Below, piece by piece: positions 53,195-62,594 of a stretch of DNA of 64,000 nucleotides. The translations under genes and the position numbers were made by a program. Numbering within the stretch: position 1 is the stretch's first letter; each line of letters opens with the position of its first letter. Source of the DNA: Bacilli bacterium (GTDB taxonomy: Bacteria > Bacillota_I > Bacilli_A > RFN20 > CAG-826); contig JAFUHI010000015.1 in NCBI GenBank assembly GCA_017468925.1, forward strand, positions 83,643 to 147,642. The letters run 5' to 3'. The notes beneath the pieces are model-generated. The model did not search any database. It was not told where the DNA came from and saw only the letters and a program-made list of their open reading frames with translations.

Positions 53195-53954
53195 AATTAA
53201 ATTCTCCTCTCTCGACGTCAAAATCAATATATTCTAATAAGGATTTGATTTTATCTTTGCATCCTTTCTTTTCGGCGTATCTAAATAATCTATTTATTTT
53301 TATCGCGTATCCTTTAAATGCGTTGAAGTAAATGCTTTCGATTTCAGAAGAATATAAGTCATTTAATGTCTTATCGCTTACAATGTCCACTAATAAAGTT
53401 TCAAGTCTAGGTTGACAAAAACAGTTACCTTTTTCCTTAAATAGCGGAGTATCTTCATTTATTGTCTTGACGACATAATCAAAATCAAATTCGATACCAG
53501 AAAATAATTTCCTCAGTTTCGACAAATCGTTGGAAGAAATAGCTTTTTTGCCACTTTTTTCGATTTTGTCTACTAAATAATTAACCGCATATGATTCAAC
53601 ACCAATAAAGAGATAATTTTTCATAGACTGTAAGGAAGATAAAGAATTATAAATAGATGAGTCAAAATAAGAGATTTTTAACTCCTTGTCTCCCGTATAG
53701 CTAAACAGTTGTTTTTCTACTATCGTGCTTTTATACGGCACAAAATCCTTTCTTTTACCATAAGCTTTATATTGATTTAAATTATAGGAATAAATAACTT
53801 TTTCTTGCATTAACATCGATATAACAATGTTTTTAAAAGATGTATTAAAACCAGGATAGCATCGCCTTGCAAAAGATAAAATTTCGCTATCGGTTATATA
53901 ATCTTTCTTCTCTGCGTATTTTAGAACTATTTTTGATAATCTTTCTATACCCAT
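53187..53954 (-). CDS. AbiEi-type antitoxin
   Basis: A 255-residue protein directly upstream of, and overlapping, the AbiEii toxin gene. It begins with a region of helix pattern that could be a winged helix (about residues 10-70, ITDSEILSFARRCYPGF) and continues with a domain of mixed helices and strands (about 80-230). Position and size fit the AbiEi/DUF6577-type partner, which represses the operon and neutralises the toxin without a direct complex (type IV). The match rests mainly on context. The 7-bp inverted repeat at 53964-53988 is the expected binding site. Confidence 0.7.
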   Translation of the reverse strand: MGIERLSKIVLKYAEKKDYITDSEILSFARRCYPGFNTSFKNIVISMLMQEKVIYSYNLNQYKAYGKRKDFVPYKSTIVEKQLFSYTGDKELKISYFDSSIYNSLSSLQSMKNYLFIGVESYAVNYLVDKIEKSGKKAISSNDLSKLRKLFSGIEFDFDYVVKTINEDTPLFKEKGNCFCQPRLETLLVDIVSDKTLNDLYSSEIESIYFNAFKGYAIKINRLFRYAEKKGCKDKIKSLLEYIDFDVERGEFNYD

Positions 53955-53963
53955 ATTTATTTT

Positions 53964-53999
53964 CGGGTGATTTTTAGTTTTTCACCCGTAAATAATATA
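53964..53999 (-). promoter_or_regulatory. abiE promoter with inverted-repeat operator
   Basis: CGGGTGA (53964-53970) and TCACCCG (53982-53988) are perfect inverted arms with an 11-base spacer. On the minus strand an extended -10 (TGGTATATT, TATATT at about 53999-53994) lies just upstream. An antitoxin bound to the arms would cover the transcription start. AbiEi proteins studied elsewhere repress by binding inverted repeats in their own promoter. Confidence 0.65.
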
Positions 54000-54146
54000 C
54001 CACAACATTCTAGAACAAAAAACTCTTTCCGCTAATTGATACCGCCAGTTCATGCAAGCAACAAAAACAAAAAACCGCGCAGAAGTTATCAACACAAATG
54101 CTATTCACGCCCAAGACGTGATGTTTGATGTCATTAAAAATATCAA

Positions 54147-56957
54147 TTAGAAATTATTCACTGTCCCTAAGAAACCACTGAGATATGATCTGCTCCAATT
54201 AGTCATATCCGCAGCGTTAGGGATATTGCAAACAAATGTATCATTAGCGAGAACCCCCTTTCCTACATAGGTGAGTTCTTTATTTAATGTTAGAGATGGC
54301 AGATTCACTAAACCCGCAAAAGCATATGAACCTAATGTTTCTAAAGTAGAAGGCAAGACATTTAGTCCATTATCAGTCTCAATCGAGACAAGAGATTGAC
54401 AGTTATTAAATGCATAATCACTAATCTCAGTGACATTAGGCAAATCGATATGTTCTAAGACTAAACAACTATCAAAGCAGTGTTCAGGAATGACTTTCAC
54501 ACTACTAGGTAAAACGATTTCTTCTAAAGAACGACAATCATAGAATGTTTTCTTATTGAGTTGTAAGCCTTCACTTAAGACCACTTTTTGGACACCGAAA
54601 GCATCTTCAAATTGGTGTTCTTTCATCTGACCAGTGCCAGTCACCACTACTTCGAGGTTTCTAGGAATTGCGCTATCACCAAAAAGATATCTAAATGAAG
54701 CAAATGAATCTTTATTTATTGTGATCTTTTGAAGCTCTTCACATTCTTCGAAGATGCCGAAACCGATATCGGTGACGGAATCAGGAATGACAATCTCTTC
54801 TATGGAAGTATCTTTAAAAGCGTGAGGGCCAATATGAGTTAATACTGGAGATAAATTAATTGATGTTAATTCTTCGCAGTTCATAAAGGCTTCTTCCCCG
54901 ATAGAAACGACATGTGATAAATCAGGAATCTTTTCCGCATTAATTCCGGAGAAAGAACGTTTACCGATGTATTTAACATCATCGAGTATTTCTACGATAG
55001 TAACGGATTGAATACCTTTTAAGAAATCATCACAAATGGTTTCACCACTTAAAACTGTGACTTTTCTTAAACTCATACCAGATAAGGCATTCTTAAATAA
55101 ATCAGCGATAGGAGTAACAGCGTTCTTAAGAGTTAATTCTTCGATTAAAGATTGTCCGTATAATACTGCATCTAATGATTCCACTTTATCGGATAGACAA
55201 GTAAAGGAAGTCATTCTTTTTGAGAACGAATTAGCAGCGAAAGCTTCGTATCCCACGTATTCCGCATCTTCATTAATCGTCACACTGGTTAACTTAGTTA
55301 ATTCAAAAGAATTACAACCGATATGTTTGACGTGATCAAATGTGCGATTGATATTCGTTAAACTTTCACTATAAGAGAAAGCGTAATCTCCGATATATTT
55401 ACAGTTTGGAAAATCGATCTCATTGATATTAGTTCTCATCGCCGCGTGGTCACAAATTGTGGTGACATTTTCACCGGTGATTTTATTCGCACCACCATTT
55501 ACGGGGATGCTCTTGCTTCTTAATGTCTCAATGCTTTCCGGGAGAACAATATCTAGGCTTTCATCAGAATATGGTGCAGCCATCTTGATTAGTTCTTTAC
55601 CATCTAATGTGCAAATATATTTACCATCAATGATATTTAAATATCTATTGCGTTTATCTAAAGCGAATTTCTTAATACCGGAATAAACAAATAATGTGTT
55701 GTTAAAAGCTTCTGGAGCAATATCGGTTATATGATAAGGAATGACGATAGAGTAATAATAATCGGTGTGTGGTAATCCAGAAGGAATGGTCGGAAGAGAA
55801 TTCGAAGCAATTCTTTGCCCACCATTGTCGACTTCGCATTTTGCCCATATTGCATGTAGCTTCACAGGTCCGGAAGAACCTCTATTAATGACATAATCTA
55901 AAATGGTTTGATCACCATCATTTCCTTCTTCCACCCAACCAGCGAAAAGATATCCATTACGATAAGGATAAGGGATTCTTAAACCATCAGTTTCAATATT
56001 ATAACCGGTGGGATATTCGTCGAGGAACATACCATCATAAAGTTCATAAGATATCGGGTATTCTATGTATTCATATTCTGCGATAACCTTGCAATTCTCG
56101 CTGATATTGAAAACATTTTCTACTTTTTTGTGGGTTTTTTCCGTATACCAACCAGTAAATGTATAACCAAATTTAGTTGGTGTCGGTAATGTATAAGTTT
56201 CACCGAATGTATAATCCGCTTCTTGGATATCGCATTCTCCGCCATTAGGGTCGAATTCGATGTGATAGGTGTTAGGAGAGAATCTCGCAGCGAGATTAAC
56301 ATCTTCACCCATATCTTTGGTGATGATATAAGGCTTATGGTATCCATTAGATTTTCCATCGTTCCAACCGACGAAAGTATAACCATCGCAATAAGCATCA
56401 GGAATAGTAACTTTTGTGCCATAGGTATAACTTCTTGGTGGATCGACCACAAAGCCTTCATTTAATTCATAGTCAATAGAATAGACATGGGGGTTGAAGG
56501 AAGCGAACAAAGTTAAATTGATGCGATGTGTATTCTTTAAATAAGAGAATGTTTCTACTTTCCAATCGCTGAAGTCGTAATGTTCTAATTCACTGGTTTG
56601 ATCGATCACCGCTTCTTTTAGAAGAACATCATCATTAGGAGAACCTTTACTATTAAAAGAGACATTGATTTCTCCACCGTATTTCAAAACCTTTTTCGCA
56701 CACTTTAAATAGTGTTCTTGGGCAAAGAACATCTCTAATCCGATAGCGACACCTTTTCTTGCTAAACTGTCTCTATAACCTAATATCTTGGTAAATAAAG
56801 TTTTGGCTTCTTCTAATTCATAATTAGCGAGGTGTTGACTGGCTTGAATATAAATATTCTCACGATTATCACAGCTTGAAAGAAAGCCCATTCCGGAAAT
56901 CGCTAAAGCGGAGGAGAGAATGGTAAATAAAAGTTTTTTACTCTTCTTTAATTCCAT
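54147..56957 (-). CDS. BspA-like leucine-rich-repeat lipoprotein with InlB-type repeats
   Basis: A 936-residue lipoprotein (lipobox FLSSCDNR). A helical N-terminal part follows (about 30-80), then four Listeria-Bacteroides/InlB B-repeats (about 160-380; YTFVGWNDGKS, YHIEFDPNGGECD, YTFTGWYTEKTHKK, LFAGWVEEGND). The rest (about 400-930) is a series of LRR_5/BspA repeats (SIGEEAFMNCEELTSINLSP, HIGPHAFKDTSIEEIVIPDS). Such proteins bind host or bacterial surfaces. It is the last gene of a three-gene lipoprotein operon; GGAG lies before the ATG, and the start overlaps the upstream gene by 10 bases. Confidence 0.85.
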   Translation of the reverse strand: MELKKSKKLLFTILSSALAISGMGFLSSCDNRENIYIQASQHLANYELEEAKTLFTKILGYRDSLARKGVAIGLEMFFAQEHYLKCAKKVLKYGGEINVSFNSKGSPNDDVLLKEAVIDQTSELEHYDFSDWKVETFSYLKNTHRINLTLFASFNPHVYSIDYELNEGFVVDPPRSYTYGTKVTIPDAYCDGYTFVGWNDGKSNGYHKPYIITKDMGEDVNLAARFSPNTYHIEFDPNGGECDIQEADYTFGETYTLPTPTKFGYTFTGWYTEKTHKKVENVFNISENCKVIAEYEYIEYPISYELYDGMFLDEYPTGYNIETDGLRIPYPYRNGYLFAGWVEEGNDGDQTILDYVINRGSSGPVKLHAIWAKCEVDNGGQRIASNSLPTIPSGLPHTDYYYSIVIPYHITDIAPEAFNNTLFVYSGIKKFALDKRNRYLNIIDGKYICTLDGKELIKMAAPYSDESLDIVLPESIETLRSKSIPVNGGANKITGENVTTICDHAAMRTNINEIDFPNCKYIGDYAFSYSESLTNINRTFDHVKHIGCNSFELTKLTSVTINEDAEYVGYEAFAANSFSKRMTSFTCLSDKVESLDAVLYGQSLIEELTLKNAVTPIADLFKNALSGMSLRKVTVLSGETICDDFLKGIQSVTIVEILDDVKYIGKRSFSGINAEKIPDLSHVVSIGEEAFMNCEELTSINLSPVLTHIGPHAFKDTSIEEIVIPDSVTDIGFGIFEECEELQKITINKDSFASFRYLFGDSAIPRNLEVVVTGTGQMKEHQFEDAFGVQKVVLSEGLQLNKKTFYDCRSLEEIVLPSSVKVIPEHCFDSCLVLEHIDLPNVTEISDYAFNNCQSLVSIETDNGLNVLPSTLETLGSYAFAGLVNLPSLTLNKELTYVGKGVLANDTFVCNIPNAADMTNWSRSYLSGFLGTVNNF

Positions 56958-58303
56958 TGATGATTCTCCATCTTCTCTTTCATCGTGGGGATGATATCGG
57001 AAACGGTGCCCTTAAATAAGTGGTCATCTTCACTAGAGGTTTTATCGATTGTATCTGCGGCGTTATGTAGACCTAAATAACTAAATCTTGGACAGACCAT
57101 ACAAGCTTCTAAACTAATTGAATAAGCGTTGTCATAATTCTTTCTAAGGTTATAGGTGATATAAACATCGAGATCGAAATATAGACCAACACCATAGGAA
57201 CCATTTGCAAATGTTGATGGCACAGTCAGCGTCCCACTTCTATCATCCGCAAAAGCATCGTGATAATAAGTTAATAAATTATTCGTGCTGGTATATAGTT
57301 CGTAATCATCGATATCCACCGCATATTTGCTGACAATCGTGCCATCTTCATATACAGTTTTTACGAAACTAATCGTTGATAAATCATAGACATAGATATC
57401 GCTAGGAATTTGACTATCTTCATAGGAATATGCGCTATTGACTGCATCAACTACATGATTCTTAAGTGTGGAATCATCTAATTTAGAATCACCATCAATC
57501 GTATAAGGAACAATAGTATCCGTTCCTTGCGCGTGGCTCATATAAACACCATCATATAAGCAGACATTACGAAGAGTGCCCACATAGTATGTGGAATGGA
57601 CATAGAAGATGTTAGGATCTTCCCAAGAATAACGGGAGCTGCAGGTATATTTATCACTGATAGAAACCTTATCCATCGCCGGAGACATATCATTGTTTTT
57701 CGCGGTTTGTGAATAGACCGCATGAATATCTAAATCATCAGTGATTAATGGATGCTCATGATCCCAACCAATCCATTTATAACGATAGAAGGAATCATTG
57801 TCTCTAAATGGTGTTCTTCCTTGATATCTTGGATAGTTATCATAAGGAACTTGTTGAGTGTATAAAACAGTGCCGTCATAGTCGATGAAATTAACCGTAT
57901 AGATACGATCACTAGCAACGATATTGAGGGTGAGATTGACTTTTACGCCTCTAAAGACTAAAGCGATGTTATGCACACCAACTGTGCCAAATACACTTTC
58001 TCTAAATGAATCAGGGAATAATTCTTCCTTTAATGGGAATTCTTCTTTAGTGCCATCACTATAATTAAGACAATATTTCACATCGAAATCATCGAAGTAA
58101 CCAGTTGGTATTTCGTTAGGTATATTGAGGACCTCAACACTAGTGATTTCCTTTTCTTTATCGGGCTTCACGGGTGGTTCATAAGGAGGCAAAACGTTGT
58201 AAATCTCCTCTTTTTGTTCATAATTTGCGTTATTTAAAGCATGTCCACACGCTGTGACAGTAAGCAATGCAATTAACGCTAAGGTGATGTGAGTGCGCTT
58301 CAT
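56948..58303 (-). CDS. lipoprotein of unknown function, middle gene of surface operon
   Basis: A 451-residue lipoprotein (lipobox LLTVTACGH). ATG 58303 is preferred over 58342 because it has the lipobox at the right distance and GAGGG upstream. The mature part has an Ig-like bacterial segment (about 50-140, EVLNIPNEIPTGYFDDFDV, VGVHNIALVFRGVKVNL), an InlB-like repeat (about 145-205, YTVNFIDYDGTVLY) and a beta-rich C-terminal domain (about 215-440) of unknown type. It starts right after the stop of the upstream gene. Confidence 0.65.
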   Translation of the reverse strand: MKRTHITLALIALLTVTACGHALNNANYEQKEEIYNVLPPYEPPVKPDKEKEITSVEVLNIPNEIPTGYFDDFDVKYCLNYSDGTKEEFPLKEELFPDSFRESVFGTVGVHNIALVFRGVKVNLTLNIVASDRIYTVNFIDYDGTVLYTQQVPYDNYPRYQGRTPFRDNDSFYRYKWIGWDHEHPLITDDLDIHAVYSQTAKNNDMSPAMDKVSISDKYTCSSRYSWEDPNIFYVHSTYYVGTLRNVCLYDGVYMSHAQGTDTIVPYTIDGDSKLDDSTLKNHVVDAVNSAYSYEDSQIPSDIYVYDLSTISFVKTVYEDGTIVSKYAVDIDDYELYTSTNNLLTYYHDAFADDRSGTLTVPSTFANGSYGVGLYFDLDVYITYNLRKNYDNAYSISLEACMVCPRFSYLGLHNAADTIDKTSSEDDHLFKGTVSDIIPTMKEKMENHQWN

Positions 58304-58304
58304 A

Positions 58305-61052
58305 TTAATTGCCCTCGCTTTCTTCATAGATGTAGATGCCATAGACTTCTAAATCGTAATAGACACCAGTGAAAGATGTTGACCATCCCATAAACACCGC
58401 ATTGCTCGGCATGAATCTATCTCTTTCTTCCGCGCTAGGTGCCGTTGCATCTAGTCCTTCTTCCACTATTTGTTCTTTGACTAAGTTATTTAAGCCATCA
58501 TAGAACTTCACTGTATGATAGATGACATCGAAATAATAACTGGTAAATCTTAATGGTTCATGTTTCTCATGTGGCGCTTGGGGAACGACAAAAGTTTCAC
58601 CCGCTTCATAAATGCTACCGTTCTCGGTATTTAACCAACCGTAGAATCTCTTACCTTCCTCTTCTCTATCTTTTGGACAATCGGGAATAGTAATCGCATT
58701 ACCTAATGTGTAATAGCCCATATATTGGTCATCGAAATAAACAGGTCTTGCCATCGGATCTAAATAATGGAGCCTCACTTCGATGAAGTGATGTTGTCCT
58801 TCTCTTAACTTAAACATCGAGCGAGGAACATCAACATATAAGGTATCGTTGAATTCAATGGGGTGATTAGATTTTAAGATTAAAGCACCATTAGAATAGG
58901 AAATATAACTTCCGCTTTCAAAAGAGAAACTAAATGGACATCCCTTAACAGTCTCACCTTGATCATTAACATATTCGATAGCTTTAACTGGATCATATTC
59001 AGTCTGAACAATCTTAAATGCTGTACCACTGATGGTTGCGAGATTTAATAGATGTAAATCGTCTTTTACTTTAGTAACCTCTTTCTCTAATTCGATTGGA
59101 CCCTCAAATGTTGGTGCTTCTACAACATAATCAGCGTTATTCACATTAAAGAATGGTTTTCTAATCTTAAATAAGTCCGCGCTTAAATCGACAAAGAATA
59201 TCACAAGAGATACACCGACATCTGCGTACCACCCCACTTCAAAACTAAAGGCGATGTCCGCTTCACAGCTCTTTCCAGTCGGACCGTTGCTCCACATAAT
59301 CGTGCCGAAACCACTGAGAACCATATAGACACCTACATCCGCATAAACGGAGAGGTTGATATAATCTTCGAGACCGCAAACACCTAAACCGAATCTTAAA
59401 TGTAAGCCAACATCAACACCAATAGAACCAATAATCGCTAACGAATGAGCGCTAGTTTCTAACGAATCAGTGGTCTTACTGCTCTTACTATCATCACCAG
59501 AGCGATAAGAGATAATATGATTAACCGATTTAGAAGTATATGTATAGTTGACCATCACTTGAGCATCAATTTTAATGACAAAGTTAAAGTCTAGGAAGAG
59601 ATCGAAAATACCACCGATGGGCCAGCGACCGGTGCCTAATTTAATCTTGACGGCTTTGCCATCAAAATTAACTGCGTCTTTCTTGCTTTTTACAACACTA
59701 TCAAAGTGGCTATCGGCCTTTTCATATTGTTCAGCTTTATCATAGATATAAGACGATAAGTGATTAAAGTCAGTTTGATTATTGCCACTTGGAACCGGGA
59801 CTTGTCCACCGACAGCAATTTGGAATCTAAATGATGTTTCGACAGTTTCGGATATATCGACAGCGATATCAGCCCAATAAGGAGTGCCTAAGAATTTTCT
59901 TAACGAACAAGAAGCATCAACTTTTAAAACCGATTTACGATAGTATTCAATCATAATAGTCACAGACACATATTTAGTGGGAATTGTGACACTGATGATT
60001 AAATCAAATGACCATCCTGGCCAATCAAAACCAAATTTTGGTTTAAGTTTAATGTTCTTTAATAAATCGAGGAATGTTTGGACATCGCCCGCTCCTACAA
60101 CACGCTGTTCTTCTGGAACATATTGTTCGTATTGTTCCATGATAAAATCTCTAAATTCTTCGGATTGTTGTAAGTTCTCAACAATGGATTTTTCACTGCA
60201 TAATTCCAGGTCTTCAATCATGCCCTCATCATAGTCATCAAAGAAAGCATTAAGGCCGGAATCACCAAAGATTTTTCCTAATTCTGGATCGGTATAAGAA
60301 ACTTCATTTTGTCCAGAAGAAACAATCTTTTCCCCTGCAAAAGTGCCATAAAATGCTTTATTATCGATTTTTTCGCCATTCCAGAAGAGGAATTGTTCAC
60401 CTGGTTGTAAGTTTAAGCTCTTCTTGGTGATCATCGTATGAGTTTCATGCTGACCACTAGAAGAAATATCCTGTCTAGAGATGATGTCGGAGAGAAGGAA
60501 TCTCTTCACATCATTATTGACCTCATAAGTATCTTTTTCTTCGGCTTTTGTGTCGAAGTGAAATTCTCTAATAGATTCATCCTTTTGATAGAAATGGAAA
60601 GGCGCACCATCTTTTAATTCGATCGTGTAGAATCTTCCTTCTTCATAAGGGATAACGGCATCAAAGCCATAAACACCACCACCGAGGTTATCGGAAGTTA
60701 AACTATGTTCTATATGTGTGGAATCATAAACACGAACATAAGTTTCTGGAGCTCCGGATAAAGAAGCGCCTTCATTAAGTTCTAAATAAAAGCGATAATC
60801 GGTTTCCTCATCCAAAGATGCATTATTAGAAAGGGCTACTTCATGATCATAGTTTAAGAGATCTTCTTCATTAGTGGCCCAAAACGGTGCTTCTAATAGT
60901 TCACCTTCAGGGATGATGGGATCATCATCTGGTTTATATTCTGATGATTCATCATCATCGCTTGGTTCAGTTACTGTTTTAAAATCGCATCCAGTTAAGG
61001 ATGAGACTGCCATGATTAGAGAAATTCCTAATAAATATGATTTCTTTTTCAT
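58305..61052 (-). CDS. large lipoprotein, first gene of surface operon
   Basis: A 915-residue lipoprotein (lipobox VSSLTGCDF). ATG 61052 is chosen because it gives a normal signal peptide and lies 8 bases after a TATCAT -10 box; the upstream part of the frame is not transcribed from that promoter. The mature protein has an acidic beta-rich N-terminal part, a central portion of amphipathic strands with alternating hydrophobic residues (about 360-640, YVSVTIMIEYYRKSVLKVD, FRFQIAVGGQVPVP, LHLRFGLGVCGLEDYINL), and a C-terminal InlB-like repeat. The strand-rich center might form a barrel or elongated sheet. I do not recognise the family. Confidence 0.65.
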   Translation of the reverse strand: MKKKSYLLGISLIMAVSSLTGCDFKTVTEPSDDDESSEYKPDDDPIIPEGELLEAPFWATNEEDLLNYDHEVALSNNASLDEETDYRFYLELNEGASLSGAPETYVRVYDSTHIEHSLTSDNLGGGVYGFDAVIPYEEGRFYTIELKDGAPFHFYQKDESIREFHFDTKAEEKDTYEVNNDVKRFLLSDIISRQDISSSGQHETHTMITKKSLNLQPGEQFLFWNGEKIDNKAFYGTFAGEKIVSSGQNEVSYTDPELGKIFGDSGLNAFFDDYDEGMIEDLELCSEKSIVENLQQSEEFRDFIMEQYEQYVPEEQRVVGAGDVQTFLDLLKNIKLKPKFGFDWPGWSFDLIISVTIPTKYVSVTIMIEYYRKSVLKVDASCSLRKFLGTPYWADIAVDISETVETSFRFQIAVGGQVPVPSGNNQTDFNHLSSYIYDKAEQYEKADSHFDSVVKSKKDAVNFDGKAVKIKLGTGRWPIGGIFDLFLDFNFVIKIDAQVMVNYTYTSKSVNHIISYRSGDDSKSSKTTDSLETSAHSLAIIGSIGVDVGLHLRFGLGVCGLEDYINLSVYADVGVYMVLSGFGTIMWSNGPTGKSCEADIAFSFEVGWYADVGVSLVIFFVDLSADLFKIRKPFFNVNNADYVVEAPTFEGPIELEKEVTKVKDDLHLLNLATISGTAFKIVQTEYDPVKAIEYVNDQGETVKGCPFSFSFESGSYISYSNGALILKSNHPIEFNDTLYVDVPRSMFKLREGQHHFIEVRLHYLDPMARPVYFDDQYMGYYTLGNAITIPDCPKDREEEGKRFYGWLNTENGSIYEAGETFVVPQAPHEKHEPLRFTSYYFDVIYHTVKFYDGLNNLVKEQIVEEGLDATAPSAEERDRFMPSNAVFMGWSTSFTGVYYDLEVYGIYIYEESEGN

Positions 61053-61060
61053 ATACGTAT

Positions 61061-61090
61061 ATGATACACGCATTAAATAAGTTGTCACAA
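61061..61090 (-). promoter_or_regulatory. leaderless promoter of the three-lipoprotein operon
   Basis: On the minus strand TTGTGA (61090-61085) and TATCAT (61066-61061) are 18 bp apart, and the -10 box ends 8 bases before the ATG. No ribosome site fits in that space. Confidence 0.6.
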
Positions 61091-61121
61091 ATAGCATATT
61101 TAATAAAGTAGAGAAGGATTT

Positions 61122-61148
61122 ATAACCAAGTAAATTAATCTTGGTTAT
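61122..61148. promoter_or_regulatory. 9-bp inverted repeat in a divergent intergenic region
   Basis: ATAACCAAG (61122-61130) and CTTGGTTAT (61140-61148) are perfect inverted arms with a 9-base AT-rich spacer. They lie between the surface-lipoprotein operon and the decayed glycosyltransferase. No T-tract follows, so an operator is more likely than a terminator. Confidence 0.55.
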
Positions 61149-61153
61149 GAAAT

Positions 61154-61355
61154 ATGAAAGCACTTCTCTATTTTGAAAAAGAAGAAAAAATCAAAAAAGA
61201 GTGGAATTGGTAGAGCTTTAAGACATCAAATTGCCGCTTTAACATCAGCGGGTTTAGAGTATACATTCAATCCGAAAGATAGTTTTGATATCGCCCATAT
61301 CAATACTTATTTCCCTGCTAGTAAGAGATTATCAAAGGAACTAAAAAAGAAATAA
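61154..61355 (+). pseudogene. decayed diacylglycerol-type glycosyltransferase (N-terminal fragment, frameshifted)
   Basis: Two frames joined near the A-runs at about 61185-61197 restore the N-terminus of a GT4-type enzyme like LafB: MKALLYFEKEEKI, then KSGIGRALRHQIAALTSAG and FDIAHINTYFPASKRL. The motif SGIGRA-HQ and the HINT-P-S block are typical of glycolipid glucosyltransferases, as I recall them. The frame stops after about 65 residues, whereas the enzyme needs 330-430. Both a frameshift and a large 3' deletion have occurred. Confidence 0.7.
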
Positions 61356-61443
61356 CAATTTTTTAACATGCCGCTTAATACTCTTATATCGTTCTATTAA
61401 TTAGGCATAATAATAAATCCACTCAAAACTGGAGTGCTAGGAT

Positions 61444-61482
61444 AAAAGTGGACAAGGTTAAAAACACCTATCCACTTTTTTC
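61444..61482. terminator. bidirectional terminator near cysK
   Basis: AAAAGTGGA (61444-61452) pairs with TCCACTTTT (61471-61479), with extra pairs of GG and CC inside, and T/A tracts on both sides. It serves cysK on the minus strand and anything coming from the decayed glycosyltransferase on the plus strand. Confidence 0.85.
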
Positions 61483-61575
61483 TTCCTTATATTTAATTGA
61501 TGCTAATGTTTTGGGATTATTGATTTTAGTTAAAACATCATCCCGTTTGATGCCTTCATGTCTATATATGGTGAT

Positions 61576-62505
61576 TTATTCTTGAAACATCGCAGTAGAT
61601 AAATATCTTTCGCCAGTATCTGGTAAGATTACCACGATTGTTTTGCCGGCATTTTCTTCTCTTTGCGCTAGTTTAATAGCCGCTTTAATAGCAGCACCGC
61701 TAGAAATACCAACTAATAATCCTTCTGTTCTTGCGGATTCTTTGCCCATTTCCATCGCTTCTTCATTACCGATGGTGATGATTTCATCATAGATGGATGT
61801 GTCTAATGTTTGAGGAACAAATCCCGCACCGATACCTTGAATCTTATGTGGACCAGGTGTGCCTTTAGATAAAACTGGAGAAGTCTCTGGCTCAACCGCC
61901 ACTACATTAATGCTTGGCTTATTTTCTTTTAAATATTTACCTGTACCTGATAAAGTACCACCTGTACCAACACCCGCTACTAGATAATCAATATTACCAT
62001 CTAAATCTTCGAAGATTTCTGGACCAGTTGTTAAATAATGAATGTTTGGGTTTGCCATATTGGTGAACTGTGAAGGAATGAAGGAATTAGGAATTTCTTT
62101 AGCGAGTTCTTCCGCTTTTGCAATTGCACCTTTCATGCCTTTGCTGCCTTCGGTTAAAACTAATTCAGCACCATAAGCTTTTAAAAGATTTCTTCTTTCA
62201 ATAGACATTGTTTCTGGCATAGTAAGAATAATCTTTAATCCTTTAGAAGCGGCCACCATAGATAAGCCGATGCCAGTATTACCTGATGTTGGTTCCACTA
62301 AAACTGTATCTTTATTGATTAAGCCTTCTTTTTCCGCTTTTTCAATCATGGCTTTAGCGATACGATCTTTAACACTACCACCTGGGTTAAAGTATTCTAC
62401 TTTAGCAATGATTTTTGCTTTTAAGTTATATTTGCTTTCTAAATTTGAGAGTTCCACTAATGGGGTGTTACCAATGGTGTCGATAATTTTGTCATAAACT
62501 TTCAT
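61576..62505 (-). CDS. cysK: cysteine synthase (O-acetylserine sulfhydrylase)
   Basis: A PLP enzyme making cysteine from O-acetylserine and sulfide, 309 residues, normal for CysK. Motifs: the PLP Lys in GGSVKDRIA, the substrate loop [11 protein letters not shown], the phosphate-binding GVGTGGT, and SSGAA. GAGGAAA lies before the ATG. It is divergent from pdxK, whose product makes its cofactor, with promoters overlapping in 90 bases. An Rrf2-family regulator follows pdxK; in Bacillus the Rrf2 protein CymR uses CysK as its co-repressor, so a similar loop is likely. Confidence 0.97.
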   Translation of the reverse strand: MKVYDKIIDTIGNTPLVELSNLESKYNLKAKIIAKVEYFNPGGSVKDRIAKAMIEKAEKEGLINKDTVLVEPTSGNTGIGLSMVAASKGLKIILTMPETMSIERRNLLKAYGAELVLTEGSKGMKGAIAKAEELAKEIPNSFIPSQFTNMANPNIHYLTTGPEIFEDLDGNIDYLVAGVGTGGTLSGTGKYLKENKPSINVVAVEPETSPVLSKGTPGPHKIQGIGAGFVPQTLDTSIYDEIITIGNEEAMEMGKESARTEGLLVGISSGAAIKAAIKLAQREENAGKTIVVILPDTGERYLSTAMFQE

Positions 62506-62545
62506 CTTATTTTCCTCTTTTTACTATTCCTATATGTTTAATAGG

Positions 62546-62582
62546 TTTACAATATTATAACTCTTTGCTATAATGGTGTCAA
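62546..62582. promoter_or_regulatory. overlapping divergent promoters of cysK and pdxK
   Basis: Plus strand: TTTACA (62546-62551), 17 bp, TATAAT (62569-62574) with a TG extension, for pdxK. Minus strand: TTGACA (62582-62577), 18 bp, TATAAT (62558-62553), for cysK. The two RNA polymerases cannot bind together, so the genes should compete or share one switch. Confidence 0.8.
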
Positions 62583-62594
62583 CGAGGCAAGTTT

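Noticed and set aside
54052..54150. 32-codon frame on the plus strand (MQATKTKNRAEVIN...)
   Set aside because: Reads protein-like, but has no ribosome site and is too short to support as a gene; it may be a gene tail.
61474..61575. Open extension after the cysK stop in the same frame, about 35 codons
   Set aside because: One frame in three stays in phase by chance, and a terminator lies at its end. No start codon.
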